DNA of 7,606 nucleotides from Gammaproteobacteria bacterium. Lineage in GTDB: Bacteria; Pseudomonadota; Gammaproteobacteria; Francisellales; CACEW01. Made by a program: the position numbers and the translations under genes. How positions within the stretch are numbered: the first letter of the stretch is position 1; each line of letters starts with the position of its first letter. The DNA lies in the NCBI GenBank assembly GCA_028282045.1, contig JANQIS010000121.1, positions 1 through 7,606 of the forward strand, written 5' to 3'. Of this stretch, positions 5,486 to 7,606 are shown piece by piece. The notes beneath the pieces are model-generated. The model ran no database searches and was not told the origin of the DNA. It saw only the letters and a program-made list of their open reading frames with translations.

Positions 5486-7279
5486 TTAGTTATTATCAAC
5501 CTTTAAAATCGCCAGGAAGGCGGATTGTGGCACTTCAACACTACCGATTTGCTTCATCCGCTTCTTACCCTCTTTTTGCTTTTGCAGCAGCTTTTTCTTG
5601 CGGCTGACATCACCACCATAGCATTTAGCCGTGACATTCTTACGCAGGGCTTTTACCGTCGAGCGCGCGATAATATGCCCGCCAATGGCCGCCTGGATCG
5701 CCACATCAAACATTTGTCGCGGAATGAGATCTTTCAAGCGTTCCACTAGCGTCCGGCCGCGATATTGCGCATTGTCTTTATGGACGATAATGGCTAACGC
5801 ATCAACTTTGTCGCCATTGATCAGAATATCCAAACGCACCATGTTAGCCGGCTGATAGCGTTTGAAATGATAATCTAATGAGGCAAAACCACGACTGGTA
5901 GACTTTAGGCGATCAAAAAAATCCAGCACCACCTCACTCATCGGTAGCTCATAAGTTAAGGATACTTGACTACCCAAATATTGCATATTGGTCTGCACAC
6001 CACGTTTTTCCACGCATAGGGTAATCACGTTACCGACATAATCCTGCGGCACTAAAATATTAGCCTCAACCATCGGTTCGCGTATTTCAGTAATGGTATT
6101 GGTCTCTGGCAATTTAGCCGGGCTATCAATATGAATTGTCTCACCACTTTTAAGCAACAATTCATATACTACCGTTGGCGACGAGGTGATGAGGTCAAGA
6201 TCATACTCGCGTTCTAAGCGCTCCTGAATAATCTCCATATGCAGCATTCCTAAGAAGCCGCAGCGAAAACCAAAACCTAACGCTTGCGAGGTTTCCGGCT
6301 CATAAAATAATGAGGCATCATTGAGCGAGAGCTTTTCCAACGCTTCACGAAAGCCTTCATAGTCATCAGAGCTTACCGGAAACAAACCGGCATACACTTG
6401 CGGCTGCACTTTCTTAAAACCAGGTAGCGGCACTGTGGCACCATTTTTAGCATGGGTTAAGGTATCTCCCACGGGCGCGCCATGAATATCTTTAATACTG
6501 GCACAAACAAAGCCCACTTCACCACATTGCAAATCAGTGCGATCAAAACGCTTAGGAGTGAAAACACCCAGACGATCTACCACATATTCTTGCTTGGTGG
6601 ACATGATTTTGATTTTATCACCTTTTTGCAATAAACCATTTTTAATACGCACTAATGAGACCACGCCAAGATAAGGATCAAACCAGGAATCAATAATCAG
6701 TGCTTGCAGCGGTGCAGCGGGATCGCCTTGCGGTGGCGGCACCTGGGCCACGATATGTTCAAGCACATCCTCAATACCAACCCCAGTCTTAGCACTGGCA
6801 CGCACAGCATCTTGCGCTTCAACACCAATAATATCCTCAATCTCCTGAATCACTCGCTCAGGCTCAGCCTGAGGCAAATCAATTTTATTGAGCACAGGCA
6901 ATACTTCCAGCCCCTGATCAATTGCGCTGTAGCAGTTGGCAACGGTTTGCGCCTCGACACCCTGCGCAGCACCCACGACCAACAAAGCACCTTCGCATGC
7001 TGCCAGTGAGCGCGATACTTCATAAGAGAAATCTACATGGCCCGGGGTGTCAATAAAGTTGAGCTGATAAGTTTCGCCATCGCGTGCTTGATAGTACAAG
7101 GTCACACTTTGTGCCTTAATGGTAATGCCCCGCTCACGCTCGATATCCATCGAATCAAGCACCTGCTCAGCCATCTCACGTTCAGACAGCCCCCCACAAT
7201 ACTGAATGAAGCGATCAGATAGTGTCGACTTACCATGGTCAATATGGGCAATCACTGAGAAGTTGCGAATATTTCTCAT
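5486..7279 (-). CDS. lepA: Elongation factor 4 (ribosomal back-translocase GTPase)
   Basis: This ribosome-bound translational GTPase is thought to remodel stalled or mis-translocated ribosomes and to aid initiation and ribosome assembly. The protein is full length, 597 residues from the ATG at 7279-7277 (a GTG lies just before it). I chose the ATG because it gives MRNIRNFSVIAHIDHGKST, matching E. coli LepA. The following numbers count from the GTG. G1 is AHIDHGKST (12-20), G2 ERGITI (50-55), G3 DTPGH (78-82), G4 NKID (132-135) and G5 SAK (163-165). Domain II and the EF-G-like domains follow. The LepA-specific C-terminal part holds the conserved KCYGGD (553-558) and the basic RKKKLLQKQKEGKKRMKQIG (561-580). 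Residue 104 is Gly where I expect the near-constant Asp of LVVDA. lepB does not follow, unlike in E. coli. The gene is convergent with ppiB and divergent from mrp. Confidence 0.98.
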   Translation of the reverse strand: MRNIRNFSVIAHIDHGKSTLSDRFIQYCGGLSEREMAEQVLDSMDIERERGITIKAQSVTLYYQARDGETYQLNFIDTPGHVDFSYEVSRSLAACEGALLVVGAAQGVEAQTVANCYSAIDQGLEVLPVLNKIDLPQAEPERVIQEIEDIIGVEAQDAVRASAKTGVGIEDVLEHIVAQVPPPQGDPAAPLQALIIDSWFDPYLGVVSLVRIKNGLLQKGDKIKIMSTKQEYVVDRLGVFTPKRFDRTDLQCGEVGFVCASIKDIHGAPVGDTLTHAKNGATVPLPGFKKVQPQVYAGLFPVSSDDYEGFREALEKLSLNDASLFYEPETSQALGFGFRCGFLGMLHMEIIQERLEREYDLDLITSSPTVVYELLLKSGETIHIDSPAKLPETNTITEIREPMVEANILVPQDYVGNVITLCVEKRGVQTNMQYLGSQVSLTYELPMSEVVLDFFDRLKSTSRGFASLDYHFKRYQPANMVRLDILINGDKVDALAIIVHKDNAQYRGRTLVERLKDLIPRQMFDVAIQAAIGGHIIARSTVKALRKNVTAKCYGGDVSRKKKLLQKQKEGKKRMKQIGSVEVPQSAFLAILKVDNN

Positions 7280-7293
7280 CACAGCTTAGTGGC

Positions 7294-7299
7294 ATTATA
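7294..7299 (-). promoter_or_regulatory. -10 element of lepA, almost leaderless
   Basis: A perfect TATAAT on the - strand lies 14 bases before the lepA ATG. Transcription from it would start about 8 bases before the ATG, leaving no room for a normal Shine-Dalgarno sequence. No good -35 hexamer is seen at standard spacing (best GTTAGG). The hexamer could be chance, with the true promoter further upstream in 7300-7444. Confidence 0.35.
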
Positions 7300-7435
7300 G
7301 TGGTGGCTCAGTGTAGCCTAACTTCAGCTAAAAGGCGAGATCCAGACCAGATTGAAACCACACAAAGAATACCGACTCAATGATTGCCAGCAGCTAAACA
7401 GGTTGCTACGATAAAACCTTTTTACATCACAGTGC

Positions 7436-7606
7436 TGTATTAACATGCCACTTACCAGCTATCGCCCTCAGCCTGGCTTAAAACCTTTAGCTAATATTAA
7501 AAACATTATCGCCGTGGGCTCTGGCAAAGGCGATAATGTTTTTAATATTAGCTAAAGGGTTTAAGCCAGGCTGAGGGCGATAGCTGGTAAGTGGCATGTT
7601 AATACA
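7436..7606. repeat. 78-bp inverted repeat with 15-base spacer at the window end
   Basis: Bases 7436-7513 and 7529-7606 are reverse complements over 78 positions with one mismatch (A at 7483 against G at 7559). The 15-base spacer is 7514-7528. The outer end coincides with the end of the window, so the arms may continue. The left arm is real coding sequence of mrp/apbC, while the right arm destroys the P-loop. Four bases that the gene is expected to have anyway, GGCG at 7529-7532, are complementary to CGCC at 7510-7513. That fits snap-back priming during amplification or library preparation, with a contig that ends there. A true genomic palindrome is the alternative. Confidence 0.95.
7445..7531 (+). 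CDS. apbC: Mrp/ApbC P-loop ATPase, N-terminal fragment cut by fold-back
   Basis: Mrp/ApbC proteins bind and carry iron-sulfur clusters to target proteins in the cytoplasm and belong to the MinD-like deviant Walker A ATPases. From ATG 7445 the frame reads MPLTSYRPQPGLKPLANIKN and then IIAVGSGKG, matching the segment that leads into the Walker A motif (I(K/V)NIIAV.SGKGGVGKST). After Gly29 (codon 7529-7531) the match breaks off. The frame then reads DNVFNIS and stops at 7553-7555, because the DNA has become the reverse complement of 7436-7513. Only 29 codons are therefore genuine. The usual N-terminal MIP18/DUF59 domain is absent: the frame is closed by TAA at 7412-7414, and only 162-165 bases separate this ATG from lepA. 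No Shine-Dalgarno sequence is visible. The family call rests on this short motif and is good but not certain. Confidence 0.7.

Noticed and set aside
5525..7222. Plus-strand open frames opposite lepA
   Set aside because: They lie antisense to a fully conserved lepA and have no recognisable protein features.
7533..7555. A complete 36-residue small protein starting at 7445
   Set aside because: Its last seven residues come from the inverted copy, while the first 29 match the lead-in of Mrp ATPase; it is a truncated gene, not a small protein.

Overview
The window looks like chromosomal DNA of a gammaproteobacterium. The best evidence is an elongation factor 4 (LepA) that follows the Escherichia coli protein almost residue for residue from memory, next to a gammaproteobacterial-type start of an Mrp ATPase. 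Base composition is moderate, by eye in the mid-40s percent GC. A very long unrecognised protein with a central membrane hairpin would fit a host-associated lineage such as Legionellales, but that is only a guess. I see no tRNA, rRNA, CRISPR, insertion sequence or phage gene.

Left part (1-3410): about 185 bases of upstream DNA hold two perfect dyads and a promoter with a consensus TATAAT. They are followed by one continuous + strand reading frame from 186 to 3410. This frame would give a protein of about 1,074 residues but is cut by a TAA at 732-734 and a TAG at 2706-2708. There is no frameshift, the pieces are all in one frame, and each stop is one C-to-T change from a glutamine codon. I read it as a single large gene recently broken into three pieces (186-734, 759-2708 and a remainder to 3410), or an intact gene with sequence errors.

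Middle part (3411-5453): a TetR-family regulator on the - strand ends four bases from the broken gene. It diverges, across 334 bases rich in dyads, from a PadR-family regulator on the + strand. The PadR gene is followed 46 bases later by a cytoplasmic cyclophilin (ppiB), which seems to have its own extended -10 promoter. No transporter, enzyme or resistance gene that would show what either regulator controls is present, apart from the neighbouring genes themselves.

Right part (5454-7606): lepA lies on the - strand, convergent with ppiB and not followed by lepB. On its other side, divergent, is the start of an mrp/apbC ATPase gene. That gene stops making sense inside its P-loop: just after the codons for Gly-Lys-Gly the sequence turns round and becomes the reverse complement of what came before. 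The result is a 78-base inverted repeat with a 15-base spacer and one mismatch, running to the last base of the window. The simplest reading is a snap-back chimera at the end of a contig. A real palindrome or hairpin end is the less likely alternative.
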